64,000 nucleotides of DNA, from NCBI RefSeq assembly GCF_001552195.1, contig NZ_BCQS01000003.1:496001-560000 (forward strand), in the 5' to 3' direction. Source of the stretch: Actinomadura latina NBRC 106108 (GTDB lineage: Bacteria > Actinomycetota > Actinomycetes > Streptosporangiales > Streptosporangiaceae). The position numbers were made by a program, and so were the translations under genes. Positions 44,426 to 53,304 of this stretch are shown in pieces; positions within the stretch are counted from its first letter, which is position 1, and each line of letters opens with the position of its first letter. The notes under the pieces are model-generated. The model saw only the letters and a program-made list of their open reading frames with translations. It made no database searches and was not told the origin of the DNA.

Positions 44426-45865
44426 CTAGTCCGTCGGCCGGTGGTAGGTGGTCGTTCGGCCTCTTCCGCCGTGTTGTTCGATGAGGCCCCGGTGGCGCAA
44501 CTCGCGGAGGACCTTGCGGATGTTGGGGGCGGTCAGGTTCAGCTGACCCTGGAGTTCCGCCACGGTACGCGCGCCGGTCGCCAGTGCGTCGTAGACCCGC
44601 AATTCTGTCTGGTTGAGGTCGTCGCCGGGCCGCGTTGTGGAGGCGGCCCTCCGGAGGAGGACGGTGAAGCGGATACCGGCGTCGATGTAGTGCGCAGGTG
44701 GGAGTCCCGCTTCGGCGAGGGTTCTGGTCACGATGGGGATGCCGGTGGCGAGGGCTTCGATGACGCGGGCGCCGCCGTCGGGGGTGCGGACATGCTGGCA
44801 GATGGCGACGAGCCGGGCGTTGCGGGCCGAGGTTACGGCCTCGCGGCCTAGTCTCTCGACGGTGATGCCGTAGAGACCACCGGGGTTGGCGACGATGAGG
44901 CGGTCACGGCGCAGGCGTACTTCGATGGCCATGCCCGCCGACCAGTGGTCGAGGTCGCGGTGGACGAGCGCGTTGGCGATGATCTCGCGGAAGGCGAGGA
45001 GGGGGAAGGCCGGTTCGTCGTGGACGGTGCCGTCGGGTGCCGAGACGATTGCGCTGTCGAAGGTGCGTCTGGCCCAGGCGAGTGCCTCGTCGAGCATGCG
45101 GGGGATCGGGCCGGTGATGGTGGCCTGGTTGCGGGCGCGTGATCCCGCCGGGTCGTTCGGCAGTGGTTCGGCCGATGCCTGGATGACGAACCGCGGGAAC
45201 CATTCCTGCGGGTGGGCGCCCAGGGACAGCAGGCCGGCGACCGTGGGTGTCCCGTCGGAGGTCGTCACTCCCGCGCGGCGGAGGAGTTCCGCGCTGTCGC
45301 GGAAACGGCCCAGCCCGTGGGGGTCCCGTTCGCGCACCGACCGCAGGAAGCCCTCAACGAGATCACTGTCGAGGTCATCGCGGGTGGCGCCGTCGACCGG
45401 GGCCCGGTCGAACAGGGGCGGCTGCCGTGCGGCGAGGAATGCCTGCTCCTCAAGGGCCGACAGTTCGAAGTCCCCGTCGTACCCGCGCAGGTAGGCCGTG
45501 CCGGATCCGGTCACGCGGCACGGCTTGGCCGACGGATCGCACTCGTGAACGTGCGCGACGACGACCGGCATTCCCTCGACAACCCCGTCTTCCACGGTGA
45601 TCCGGACGGGTGGGGTGAACGAGCGTGCCTTCACGGCGATGCCCTGCTTGAGCTTCTGCGGGTCGGCGAGCGGTACGGGCCGGAAGCCTGTCGCCTCATC
45701 AAGCCCCAGGATGATCGTGCCGCCGCCCGGAAGGTTCGCCAGGGCGCTGAGCGTCGAGGTCAACGACTGCGGCAGCCCGCCGGCGGCCGACTTGACCTCG
45801 ACGTCCGACGAGTCGCCGCCTGCTGTGCGCAGGCGTTCTACCAGGTCGTCCAGATTCATGCTCAC
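44426..45865 (-). CDS. AlbA/Schlafen-type ATP-binding regulator with C-terminal winged helix
   Basis: 479 residues. The N-terminal AlbA_2/Schlafen-type domain covers about 10-130: SSDVEVKSAAGGLPQSLTST, LSALANLPGGGTIILGLDE. A GHKL-like ATP-binding domain follows near 255-400, with FREIIANALVHRDLDHWS as the N-box and IVANPGGLYG as a G-box. The last 65 residues are a winged helix (ELRVYDALATGARTVAELQG, APNIRKVLRELRHRGLI). This is the layout of ATP-binding putative transcriptional regulators related to RecG-like/DUF4062 neighbours. A palindrome just upstream is a likely self-operator. Confidence 0.85.
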   Translation of the reverse strand: MSMNLDDLVERLRTAGGDSSDVEVKSAAGGLPQSLTSTLSALANLPGGGTIILGLDEATGFRPVPLADPQKLKQGIAVKARSFTPPVRITVEDGVVEGMPVVVAHVHECDPSAKPCRVTGSGTAYLRGYDGDFELSALEEQAFLAARQPPLFDRAPVDGATRDDLDSDLVEGFLRSVRERDPHGLGRFRDSAELLRRAGVTTSDGTPTVAGLLSLGAHPQEWFPRFVIQASAEPLPNDPAGSRARNQATITGPIPRMLDEALAWARRTFDSAIVSAPDGTVHDEPAFPLLAFREIIANALVHRDLDHWSAGMAIEVRLRRDRLIVANPGGLYGITVERLGREAVTSARNARLVAICQHVRTPDGGARVIEALATGIPIVTRTLAEAGLPPAHYIDAGIRFTVLLRRAASTTRPGDDLNQTELRVYDALATGARTVAELQGQLNLTAPNIRKVLRELRHRGLIEQHGGRGRTTTYHRPTD

Positions 45866-45869
45866 GCGC

Positions 45870-45898
45870 CAAATGTAACGGAGATGCGGTTACATTTG
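45870..45898. promoter_or_regulatory. Palindromic operator upstream of the AlbA/wHTH regulator
   Basis: CAAATGTAAC at 45870-45879 and GTTACATTTG at 45889-45898 are exact 10-bp inverted repeats with a 9-base spacer, starting five bases before the regulator's ATG. A third imperfect half-site, GTTGCATTTG, lies at about 45910-45919. Control by the regulator's own winged helix is the simplest reading. Confidence 0.75.
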
Positions 45899-45963
45899 CC
45901 ACTGGTTCAGTTGCATTTGGGGTGGTCGTCCGCTCAGCTGCGCGCCGGCGACGTGGGTGAGCT

Positions 45964-46965
45964 TCACTGGGCGCCGATCTCTCTTGCGAACGCGAGGAAG
46001 CCCTCATGTCCGGGCAACTCCTTCAGACAGTCGCGCATCAGGGCACGAGCTCTGTCTGGAGCGCCGCTCTGGATCGCACGGCGGGCTTGGAGGTAGGTGA
46101 GTTCGGGACCGGCGAGCTGGGGATGGGTGATGAGCCGGTCGAGCAGATGATCGGCATCGGTGCCTTCAAGGCGTTCAAGCAGAAGCAGATGCCACTCCGC
46201 GAGATCACCGGTGCGCTCCCTGCGAGAATAACTGGCGTCGACGCCATAGATCCTGGGGGCGGCGATTCGGGCCTGGTCGAGTGCTGTCAGGTAATGGCTG
46301 GCGAAGTCGGCCCAGGCGTCGCTGCCCCGCAGCATCCCGGCCAGAACGGTGGCAAGGGTGGTCTCCTTCTCGCTGACGCGGCCCCATCCGGAACGGGTCC
46401 ACCCGTGCTCCTGCTCCCAGCGGATGAGCTGCGGCGCGGCCAGCCGCGCGAAACCGGAGAACCCGTGGTGGTCGCGCAGACCCTGCCACAGGGCGGCGAC
46501 GGCATCGGAGACAACGAAACCGGCAGCCTCCACGGGATCCTCAGAATGGAACAGATCGTAGCTCTTGATCTCGCAAGCCAGGTCGACGAGCTGCTCAAGG
46601 GCAGCGGCGCCGGCCGGGACGTCGAGAACGAGCGCGGAGCGCGCGTCCTTGGCCAGACGCTGGAAGGTGAAGCGCCACCGACTGCGTTCTTTGGGTGATA
46701 CGCGCCGATCCCCGGCCATGTAGGCGCCCGCGCGGGCGAGTGACACGAAGTCGGTGACGTCGCGCAAGACCTCTTGGGGGCGGATCCGCTCCTTGTCGGA
46801 AACGGCCGGCTTGCTGTTGGCGGGCTGGAGTTCGGTCTCGATGCGTTCCCGGAACTGCTTGGTGCCCCGCCAGTACAACGTCCACAGCAGCTTCCTCAAC
46901 GCGTCTTCGTCGAGCCCGGCCAGTTCCTTGTAGAACGCGTCTTTGTTCATCCGCTTCGTCGCCAC
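45964..46965 (-). CDS. Element protein of unknown function
   Basis: 333 residues (GTG at 46965; an internal ATG at 46950 is also possible). It begins NKDAFYKELAGLDEDALRKL and is largely helical, with a charged middle (SPKERSRWRFTFQRLAKDAR) and a C-terminal part that resembles repeated helical hairpins (LLERLEGTDADHLLDRLITH, LTYLQARRAIQSGAPDRARA). It has no membrane segment or signal peptide. It lies between the recombinase gene (divergent) and the AlbA/wHTH gene (same strand, 98 bases downstream). Confidence 0.65.
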   Translation of the reverse strand: MATKRMNKDAFYKELAGLDEDALRKLLWTLYWRGTKQFRERIETELQPANSKPAVSDKERIRPQEVLRDVTDFVSLARAGAYMAGDRRVSPKERSRWRFTFQRLAKDARSALVLDVPAGAAALEQLVDLACEIKSYDLFHSEDPVEAAGFVVSDAVAALWQGLRDHHGFSGFARLAAPQLIRWEQEHGWTRSGWGRVSEKETTLATVLAGMLRGSDAWADFASHYLTALDQARIAAPRIYGVDASYSRRERTGDLAEWHLLLLERLEGTDADHLLDRLITHPQLAGPELTYLQARRAIQSGAPDRARALMRDCLKELPGHEGFLAFAREIGAQ

Positions 46966-47067
46966 GACCGTCGATCGTAAACGCTGGACGACGTCGATGT
47001 TTCGGCGTCACGCCGACGGCTCATGTCGTCAGATCGGTGTCACCTCATCCCCTGGGAGGCCTCCGCG

Positions 47068-48465
47068 ATGGCGATCCGAGAACAGTCGGCTCATGACCCG
47101 TTCGGCGAGTGGGCGAAGCGCAAGGGGCGGGCTGGCCGCCGGAAGGTCACCAGCGGTGCCCGATCGGCCGGGAACGGCCTGCGCTTCGCCTTCTATGGGC
47201 GGACCTCGACCACCGGTCACCAGGATCGGCGGACGTCGTACGGGTGGCAGCGCGAAGCCGCCGACGCCCTTATCACCGGCGAAGGCACGATCGTGGCCGA
47301 CTACTTCGACGCCGGATGCTCACGCGAGGTGCCGTGGTCACGACGTCCACAGGCGGCGGCACTACTCGAAGCCCTGACGGACCGCACCTTCGATGCCATT
47401 GTGGTCGGGGAGTACGAACGCGCGTTCTCCGGAAACCAGTTCGCCGCGCTCGCTCCCCTCCTGGACGCCCACGGCATCCGGCTGTGGCTGCCGGAGGCGT
47501 TCGGTCCTGTCGACATGAACGAGCCGGCGCACCGTGCGCTCATGATGATGCTGGGCGCGCAGTCGCGGCGTGAGGTGCTGCGTGCACGGCACCGTGTCCT
47601 GGCCGCGATGCGGATCCAAGCCTGCGAACAGGGCCGCTACCTCGGCGGCCGGCCCCCTTACGGGTACCGGCTTGTGGACGCTGGTCCGCACCCGAACCAG
47701 GCGCACGCCCAATGGGGACGTCGCCTGCGGCGCCTCGATCCCGACCCGCTGACCGCTCCGCACGTGAGATGGATCTTCGCGCGCCGCCTCTCCGGCGTGA
47801 GCGTGGCCGGAATCGCCCGCGAACTCAACGAACGCGGTGTCCCCTGCCCGTCCCGTATCGATCGAAAGCGAAATCCCCACCGGTCGGGGCAGGGCTGGAC
47901 GCTGAACACGGTCGCCACGATCCTGGAGAACCCCCGCTACACCGGCCGTCAAGTCTGGGACCGGCAAGCCGGGTTCGACGACACGACCACGGGATGGGCG
48001 ATCTCCAAGAAGCCCGCCCATCCGGCACTGGTCTCCGACGCCGACTTCGTCGCCGCGCAGACGATCCGCGCCGCCAGACCCACCCGCGATGGGAGCGTCC
48101 GCGTATACCTTCTGGCCGGCATGCTCCTATGCGGCCTCTGCCGGCGGCGGATGGACTCCCATTGGGTCAACGGACGCAGCGGCTATCGCTGCCGCCACGG
48201 CTACGACAGCACCAAGCCGCGCTCTCGCGACGCGCCGAAGAACCTCTACCTACGAGAAGACCACCTGCTCGACGAGTTGATGCGGCAGCTTTCACCACGA
48301 CGAGGCGAAGCTCGCTCACCGCATGAACTCGTCGCACACCTCAAGCGCAACGGTCTCGCCATCGTCTGCGACAGGTCATCTTGCACCGTGGTCGGCAACA
48401 ACGAAGAAGAGCCCGCTCCAGGAACAACCTCCCAGATCGAACTCTTCGCGTCACCCATGGGGTAA
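47068..48465 (+). CDS. Serine recombinase (integrase) of the element
   Basis: 465 residues from the ATG at 47068 (GGGAGG nine bases upstream). The resolvase catalytic domain has the nucleophile Ser47 in FAFYGRTST and the helix region AHRALMMMLGAQSRREVLRA. A recombinase domain follows (GRYLGGRPPYGYRLVDAGPH, WTLNTVATILENPRYTGRQV), then a Cys zinc ribbon (MLLCGLCRRRMDSHW, YRCRHGYDS). The gene ends six bases from the tRNA-Leu 3' end, as expected for an integrase beside its att site. It has a broken paralogue at 41.0-42.2 kb. Confidence 0.92.
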   Translation: MAIREQSAHDPFGEWAKRKGRAGRRKVTSGARSAGNGLRFAFYGRTSTTGHQDRRTSYGWQREAADALITGEGTIVADYFDAGCSREVPWSRRPQAAALLEALTDRTFDAIVVGEYERAFSGNQFAALAPLLDAHGIRLWLPEAFGPVDMNEPAHRALMMMLGAQSRREVLRARHRVLAAMRIQACEQGRYLGGRPPYGYRLVDAGPHPNQAHAQWGRRLRRLDPDPLTAPHVRWIFARRLSGVSVAGIARELNERGVPCPSRIDRKRNPHRSGQGWTLNTVATILENPRYTGRQVWDRQAGFDDTTTGWAISKKPAHPALVSDADFVAAQTIRAARPTRDGSVRVYLLAGMLLCGLCRRRMDSHWVNGRSGYRCRHGYDSTKPRSRDAPKNLYLREDHLLDELMRQLSPRRGEARSPHELVAHLKRNGLAIVCDRSSCTVVGNNEEEPAPGTTSQIELFASPMG

Positions 48466-48468
48466 TCC

Positions 48469-48485
48469 TGTGTCCGAGGGGGGAC
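48469..48485 (+). repeat. Right attachment-site copy (attR candidate) in the tRNA-Leu 3' end
   Basis: TGTGTCCGAGGGGGGAC includes the discriminator base and the 3' acceptor and T-arm strand of tRNA-Leu. Its near-identical copy is at 42367-42383. Confidence 0.65.
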
Positions 48486-48556
48486 TTGAACCCCCATGCC
48501 CCGTAAAGGGCACTAGCACCTCAAGCTAGCGCGTCTGCCTATTCCGCCACCCGGAC
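48471..48556 (-). tRNA. tRNA-Leu (GAG)
   Basis: An 86-base gene on the minus strand. The acceptor stem pairs GTCCGGG with CTCGGAC (one G-U), the discriminator base is A, the anticodon arm is CTAGC-TTGAGGT-GCTAG with anticodon GAG, and a long variable arm (TGCCCTTTACGGGGCA) marks a class II tRNA. The CCA is not encoded. The element's recombinase gene lies directly downstream. Confidence 0.95.
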
Positions 48557-48663
48557 CTGGTCGCAGGCCGCAGCGCGGCTGCGGCGGGCTTCACTGTACC
48601 AAAGGAGACGAGTCGCGGCGAAGTCGATCGACGGGCACCATGGGACGGTACGCGAGAGGCGAG

Positions 48664-49983
48664 GTGATCACTGTGGTTCGGCAGCCGACCGCTGAGGACG
48701 AGGTCGTCCGGCTCTGTCAGGAGCTCATCCGGATCGATACCAGCAACCCGGGCGATCATTCGGGGCCGGGGGAGCGGGCGGCGGCGGAGTATGTCGCGGA
48801 GAAGCTCGACGAGGTCGGGCTGGAGTCGCGGATCCTGGAGTCGCATCCGGGGCGGGCCAGTCTCGTGGCGCGGATCGAGGGGGAGGATCCGGGACGGGAC
48901 GCGCTGCTGCTGCACGGGCACCTCGACGTCGTGCCGGCGCGCAGGGAGGACTGGACGCGCGACCCGTTCGGCGGAGAGGTCGCGGACGGGTGCGTCTGGG
49001 GCCGCGGCGCCGTGGACATGAAGGACATGGACGCGATGATCCTCGCGGTGGTGCGGCAGCGGCTGCGGGAGGGGCGCAAGCCGCCGCGGGACGTCGTGCT
49101 CGCTTTCCTGGCCGATGAGGAGGCCGGGGGCAAGTGGGGTGCGCAGTGGCTGGTGCAGGAGCATCCGGAGTTGTTCGAGGGGTGCACCGAGGCCGTGGGG
49201 GAGGTCGGCGGGTTCAGCCTGACGGTGCCCGGTGACCGGCGGATGTACCTGATCGAGACGGCGGAGAAGGGCATCGCGTGGATGAACCTCACCGCGAAGG
49301 GGACGGCCGGGCACGGGTCGATGGTGCATCCGGACAACGCGGTGACCGCTCTGGCTGGGGCCGTGGAGAGGTTGGGGTCGCACGAGTTCCCGGTGCGGCT
49401 GACGAAGTCGGTGCGGGCCTTCCTGGAGCGGGCCTGCATGGCGTACGGGGTGGAATTTGATCCGGAACGTCCGGAGAAGTGCCTGGATGAGATCGGGCCG
49501 CTGGCGCGGATGATCGGGGCGACGCTCCGCAATACGCTCAATCCGACGCGGCTGGACGCCGGATACAAGACGAATGTGATTCCGCAGAGTGCCACGGCTC
49601 AGGTAGATGGACGATTTCTGCCCGGATATGAGGCGGAATTCTTCGCGGTAGTGGACGAACTTCTCGGTCCGGACGTCCAGCGCGATTTCGTCCACCATGA
49701 CCAGGCGGTCGAGACGGACTACGAGGGGGCGCTCGTCGCGGCGATGGAGGCGGCGCTGACCTCGGAGGACCCGGGCGCGCTGCCCGTGCCGTACTGCCTG
49801 AGCGGCGGGACGGACGCCAAGTCGTTCGCCCGGCTGGGAATGCGCTGCTTCGGCTTCGCGCCCCTCAGATTGCCCCCAGAGTTGGACTTTTCCGGAATGT
49901 TCCACGGAATCGACGAGCGCGTCCCGGTGGACGGCCTGCGGTTCGGTACGAGGGTCCTCGACACATTCCTTGATCGCTCCTGA
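48664..49983 (+). CDS. M20/M25/M40 family metallopeptidase
   Basis: About 439 residues from the GTG at 48664 (GAGAGG upstream); an ATG at 48640 would add eight. Di-zinc motifs are in order: LLLHGHLDVVPA, WGRGAVDMKDMDA, FLADEEAGGKWG (catalytic EE) and the C-terminal MFHGIDERVPV. The dimerisation domain is in the middle (KGTAGHGSMVHPDNAV). Likely a dipeptidase or amidohydrolase; the substrate is unknown. Confidence 0.93.
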   Translation: MITVVRQPTAEDEVVRLCQELIRIDTSNPGDHSGPGERAAAEYVAEKLDEVGLESRILESHPGRASLVARIEGEDPGRDALLLHGHLDVVPARREDWTRDPFGGEVADGCVWGRGAVDMKDMDAMILAVVRQRLREGRKPPRDVVLAFLADEEAGGKWGAQWLVQEHPELFEGCTEAVGEVGGFSLTVPGDRRMYLIETAEKGIAWMNLTAKGTAGHGSMVHPDNAVTALAGAVERLGSHEFPVRLTKSVRAFLERACMAYGVEFDPERPEKCLDEIGPLARMIGATLRNTLNPTRLDAGYKTNVIPQSATAQVDGRFLPGYEAEFFAVVDELLGPDVQRDFVHHDQAVETDYEGALVAAMEAALTSEDPGALPVPYCLSGGTDAKSFARLGMRCFGFAPLRLPPELDFSGMFHGIDERVPVDGLRFGTRVLDTFLDRS

Positions 49984-50062
49984 ATTTGCACTCTCCAATG
50001 CGCTCCGTGGTGGTACCGTTACCTTTCGTTGAAGACGGTCCGGTCGCAACGGAGGATGTTCG

Positions 50063-50773
50063 GTGGCGGGTGACGCGGCACGGCTCGGGGCGGTCTCCGT
50101 CCGGCTGCGCCGCGTCGCCGCCGGGCGGGCCGCCCAGCGGCTGCTCGTCCTCGCCGGGCTGCTGATCGCGGGGTGGCTCCTCGGGTGTGCGGCACAGTCC
50201 GCGCACGCCGACGAGATGCCCGCGCCCGCACAGGTCGTCGCGCGGACCCCCGTGCTGGGGGAGGCGGTCGCGACCGTCCATCAGCGAGAGCCGGTGCACC
50301 GGGTCGTGCGAGCGGTGGCGGACAAGGCGCCGCGCACAGAGCCGGTACAGACACCGCGGATCGTGGCGCCGCCGCTTCAGGATGAGACGGCGGTTCCAGT
50401 GGCCGAGCCCAAGGCTCCGCCGCCGGTGGTCGAGTCTCTGGCGCTGCCGGCCCGGCGGCTCGACGTGCCGCGAGTTTCCCCGGCGCGGTTCTCCGTTTCC
50501 CCGGCGCAGTTCTCCAAGGTCTCCACGACGCGCTCCGTCGCCCGGCCCGGGTCTGATGACGGCGTCCAGCACCCTGCCATGCCCGCACCTCAGCGGCACG
50601 GCGATCACCCGGACACCGGCGGCCTCGCCGGCAACGGCGCGCCCGCCGGGTTCCCGGCCACCGCCATCCCGGCCGTTCCGGCCCCGCCGCGCGCGATGAC
50701 CGCGCGCGTCCTCGGCGCGCTTCCCCCGGCCGTCCGCACCGCCGCGGACGAGCCGTCCTTCGCGCCCGACTAG
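50063..50773 (+). CDS. Pro/Ala/Val-rich membrane or secreted protein near the chaplin gene
   Basis: 236 residues from a GTG. A single hydrophobic segment (LLVLAGLLIAGWLLGCAAQSAHA, about 27-50) acts as signal or anchor. The rest is low-complexity, rich in Pro, Ala, Val and Arg, and probably disordered. It lies 140 bases before the chaplin gene on the same strand and may serve the same surface layer. No family is recognised. Confidence 0.65.
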   Translation: MAGDAARLGAVSVRLRRVAAGRAAQRLLVLAGLLIAGWLLGCAAQSAHADEMPAPAQVVARTPVLGEAVATVHQREPVHRVVRAVADKAPRTEPVQTPRIVAPPLQDETAVPVAEPKAPPPVVESLALPARRLDVPRVSPARFSVSPAQFSKVSTTRSVARPGSDDGVQHPAMPAPQRHGDHPDTGGLAGNGAPAGFPATAIPAVPAPPRAMTARVLGALPPAVRTAADEPSFAPD

Positions 50774-50916
50774 TTCCCGCACACAGGCTCCGGACGCGTG
50801 CCCGTGCGGCTCGGGCGCGCCGGTCCGGTCACTCGCCGCGCCCCCGGCGCGGCATGTCATCCCCATGAGACCCACGGGACACGTGCGTCTCCACCATCTC
50901 CCCCGAACGGAGCAAC

Positions 50917-52773
50917 ATGCGAACGCGGGCAAAAGGCACATCTCGTGCCGCGGCGCTCGCCGCGGGCTTTGTCGCCCTCGGCGTCACCGCCATCCCGGCC
51001 AACGCCTTCGCCGACGTCACGAACGGCGACGGCGGCGTCCTGAGCGGCAACCAGATCGACGTGCCGATCTCCGCGCCGGTCGACGTGAGCGGCAACGGCG
51101 CCGCCCTGCTCGGCACCGGCCACGGCACGTCCCACGGCGGCGTCAAGATCCGCAAGGGCGGCGGCGGCCAGCGGACGTCCGGCGCGCACGGCATCGCGTC
51201 CGGAAACCAGGTCAACGCTCCCATCTCGGCGCCGGTGAACGTCTGCGGCAACGCGGTCGGCGTCCTCGGCGCGGCCGACGCGGGCTGCGCCGGCGGCGCC
51301 AGGGTCAACGGCAGCGGCAAGGGCGGCCAGGTCACCGACGGGACAGGCGGAGTGATCGCCGGCAACCAGGTGAACGCGCCGATCTCCATCCCGGTCAACG
51401 TGTGCGGCAACGCCGTCGCGATCGCCGGCGACGCGGTGGCCGGCTGCGAGGGCGGCTCCCTCGTCAAGAACGGCGGAGACACCGGGTCCGGGCAGGAGAC
51501 GTCCGGCATCTTCGGAGTCGGCGCCGGAAACCAGGGCAACCTCCCCATCAGCGTGCCGGTGGACCTCTGCGGCAACACGGTCGGCAGCGGCGCGGCGTCC
51601 TGCGAGGGCGGCGCGTCCGTCCGCAACGGCGGCCACCGGACGGGACGCCAGACCACCGACGGCGCCTTCGGAGTGATCGCGGGAAACCAGGCGAACGCCC
51701 CGATCAGCGTCCCGGTGACCGCCTGCGGCGACGCGGCGGCCCTGGCCGGCCGGGCATGGTCGTTCTGCGAGGGCGGCGCCCACGCGCGCAGCAGCTCCGG
51801 TGGCGACCAGCACACGTCGGGCACGGGCGGGGTCATCGCCGGAAACCAGGGAAACACGCCGATCTCCGTCCCCGTCGACGCCTGCGGCGACGCCGCGGCC
51901 GTCGTGGGCGCGTCGGCGGCGAGCTGCAACGGGCAGACGCTCGTCGAGGGCTCCCACGGGTCCGGCGCGCAGACGTCCGGCGACCACGGCGTCGGCAGCG
52001 GCAACCAGCCGAACGCCCCGGTCCAGACCCCCGCCGACGCCTGCGGCAACGCCGCCGCCGTCATCGGCGCGGCCTCGGGCCTGTGCGAGGACGGCCCCGG
52101 CTACGGCGGCTACCACCCGTACTCCCGCACGACCGGCACCACGCCCTTCGCCGCAAGGAGCGCTCTCCCCAACCCGCCGTCCGCGGACGGCGTCCTCCCT
52201 CAGAACACCCTGGCCGGCGCCGAGAGCGTTCCCGCGCTCCCCGAGGCGGGCGGCCTGAACGCGTTGCCGGCCCTGCCGGCGGCCAACGTGCGGCACGCGC
52301 GGAGCGGCCTGCCCGGGACGGACGGCGTTCTCGCGGCGAAGACCCTGCCCGGTGCCGATGGCGTGGTCGCGGTCCCCGAGGTGGACGGCCTGACCCGCAT
52401 GGGTGGCCTGCACCAGGTGCGGGGTGTGCCGGCGGTCACCGGGGTGCCGGGTAGTGGGCTGCGCCAGGGGGCGCCGGTGGCGGTTTCGGTGCTCGACACG
52501 CGGGCGCTGCCGGGCGGCGGCGTGGCGCGCAAGGCGATCGGGATGCAGGCGGTCGACGCGCTGCGCGGCGGGGTGCCGGTGCCGGTCGCGGCGGAGCGGG
52601 TCGTCCCGGTGACCGGGCAGATCGGGGACGTGCGGAACGTCGCGGCGCAGGAGGCCGTGCCGGACGGGGCCGGGAGCGGCTCGGCGTGGGCGATGGCCGC
52701 GAGCGGCATGCTCGGCGTCGTCGCCGGGGGGCTGGCGCTGGCGCGGCGGGTCCGGCTGGGCGGGCGCCGCTGA
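50917..52773 (+). CDS. Long chaplin-like cell-surface protein with seven repeats
   Basis: 618 residues with a signal peptide (to about 37, ANAFA). Seven chaplin-type repeats start near residues 43, 91, 145, 200, 250, 304 and 354; each has the core GNQxNxPIxxPVxxCG. Repeats 2-7 carry two Cys each; the first lacks them. After a long Pro/Val linker, the C-terminus is a helix plus RRVRLGGRR with no LAxTG sorting motif. Chaplins are amyloid-forming hydrophobins of aerial hyphae and spores. Confidence 0.9.
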   Translation: MRTRAKGTSRAAALAAGFVALGVTAIPANAFADVTNGDGGVLSGNQIDVPISAPVDVSGNGAALLGTGHGTSHGGVKIRKGGGGQRTSGAHGIASGNQVNAPISAPVNVCGNAVGVLGAADAGCAGGARVNGSGKGGQVTDGTGGVIAGNQVNAPISIPVNVCGNAVAIAGDAVAGCEGGSLVKNGGDTGSGQETSGIFGVGAGNQGNLPISVPVDLCGNTVGSGAASCEGGASVRNGGHRTGRQTTDGAFGVIAGNQANAPISVPVTACGDAAALAGRAWSFCEGGAHARSSSGGDQHTSGTGGVIAGNQGNTPISVPVDACGDAAAVVGASAASCNGQTLVEGSHGSGAQTSGDHGVGSGNQPNAPVQTPADACGNAAAVIGAASGLCEDGPGYGGYHPYSRTTGTTPFAARSALPNPPSADGVLPQNTLAGAESVPALPEAGGLNALPALPAANVRHARSGLPGTDGVLAAKTLPGADGVVAVPEVDGLTRMGGLHQVRGVPAVTGVPGSGLRQGAPVAVSVLDTRALPGGGVARKAIGMQAVDALRGGVPVPVAAERVVPVTGQIGDVRNVAAQEAVPDGAGSGSAWAMAASGMLGVVAGGLALARRVRLGGRR

Positions 52774-52790
52774 GCCGGCGCACCGTAGAT

Positions 52791-52829
52791 CTTCGCCCGT
52801 CCCGGAGGCGCGGTCCGGGGCGGGCGAAG
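52791..52829 (+). terminator. Hairpin terminator after the chaplin gene
   Basis: Sixteen-base arms at 52791-52806 and 52814-52829 pair fully in RNA, with one G-U pair. Confidence 0.75.
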
Positions 52830-52877
52830 CCGTACGACGGTACGTCAGCGGGGTGCTACGCTCCGGCCCGGGAGCGG

Positions 52878-53063
52878 TCAGAATGTGCGGACGGCGCGGA
52901 TGACCTTGCGGCGAAGCTGAATACGGCGGCGGCCGTCCGGGTAGAGGCGCAACCGATCGAGTTCCCAGCCGCCGCGTTCCGCGTGCTCGGTCAGGATCCG
53001 CCGGGCGGTATCACGTGTGGTGCCGCGAGGCAGTGACAGGACGAGGTAGGTGTACTCCGCCAT
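52878..53063 (-). CDS. DUF5703 family small protein
   Basis: About 61 residues beginning MAEYTYLVLSLPRGTTRD; the core HAERGGWELDRLRLYPDGRR matches the DUF5703 family of short actinobacterial proteins. An alternative ATG is nine bases upstream. Function is unknown. Confidence 0.8.
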   Translation of the reverse strand: MAEYTYLVLSLPRGTTRDTARRILTEHAERGGWELDRLRLYPDGRRRIQLRRKVIRAVRTF

Positions 53064-53304
53064 CGTGACCATTATTACTTGGTCTACCGTGCGCGTGGCA
53101 CCGTACCGTGGCGTCCCGGTCCGTGGGGCGTGCGACGGCATGTCATCCTGTCTGGGGCGCGGGGCGGCGAGAATCCCGTCCCCTGAAGGGGCGGCGCGAT
53201 GGTCGGGGAGTGCGCGGGCATGAACGCGCCGTCCTGCGACGTTGTACGAAGCCGGTAAGAAAGAGCCTGTTTAAGAGGATCAAGACAGCGAGGTTGGAGC
53301 GACT

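Larger units (their letters stand above)
42367..48485. mobile_element. Putative 6.1-kb integrated element at tRNA-Leu
   Basis: The interval is bounded by a 17-bp direct repeat with one mismatch, the right copy being the 3' end of tRNA-Leu(GAG). Inside, next to the right end, is an intact serine recombinase gene, plus three accessory genes not typical of their neighbours. This is the usual layout of an integrative element: recombinase beside the attachment site in a tRNA gene. The left copy follows a decayed recombinase of the same family, which suggests repeated use of the site. No transfer or replication gene is seen. Confidence 0.65.

Noticed and set aside
51180..52110. Possible CRISPR-like or DNA repeat in the chaplin gene
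   Set aside because: The repetition is at protein level with variable spacing and nucleotide divergence; it encodes chaplin domains.
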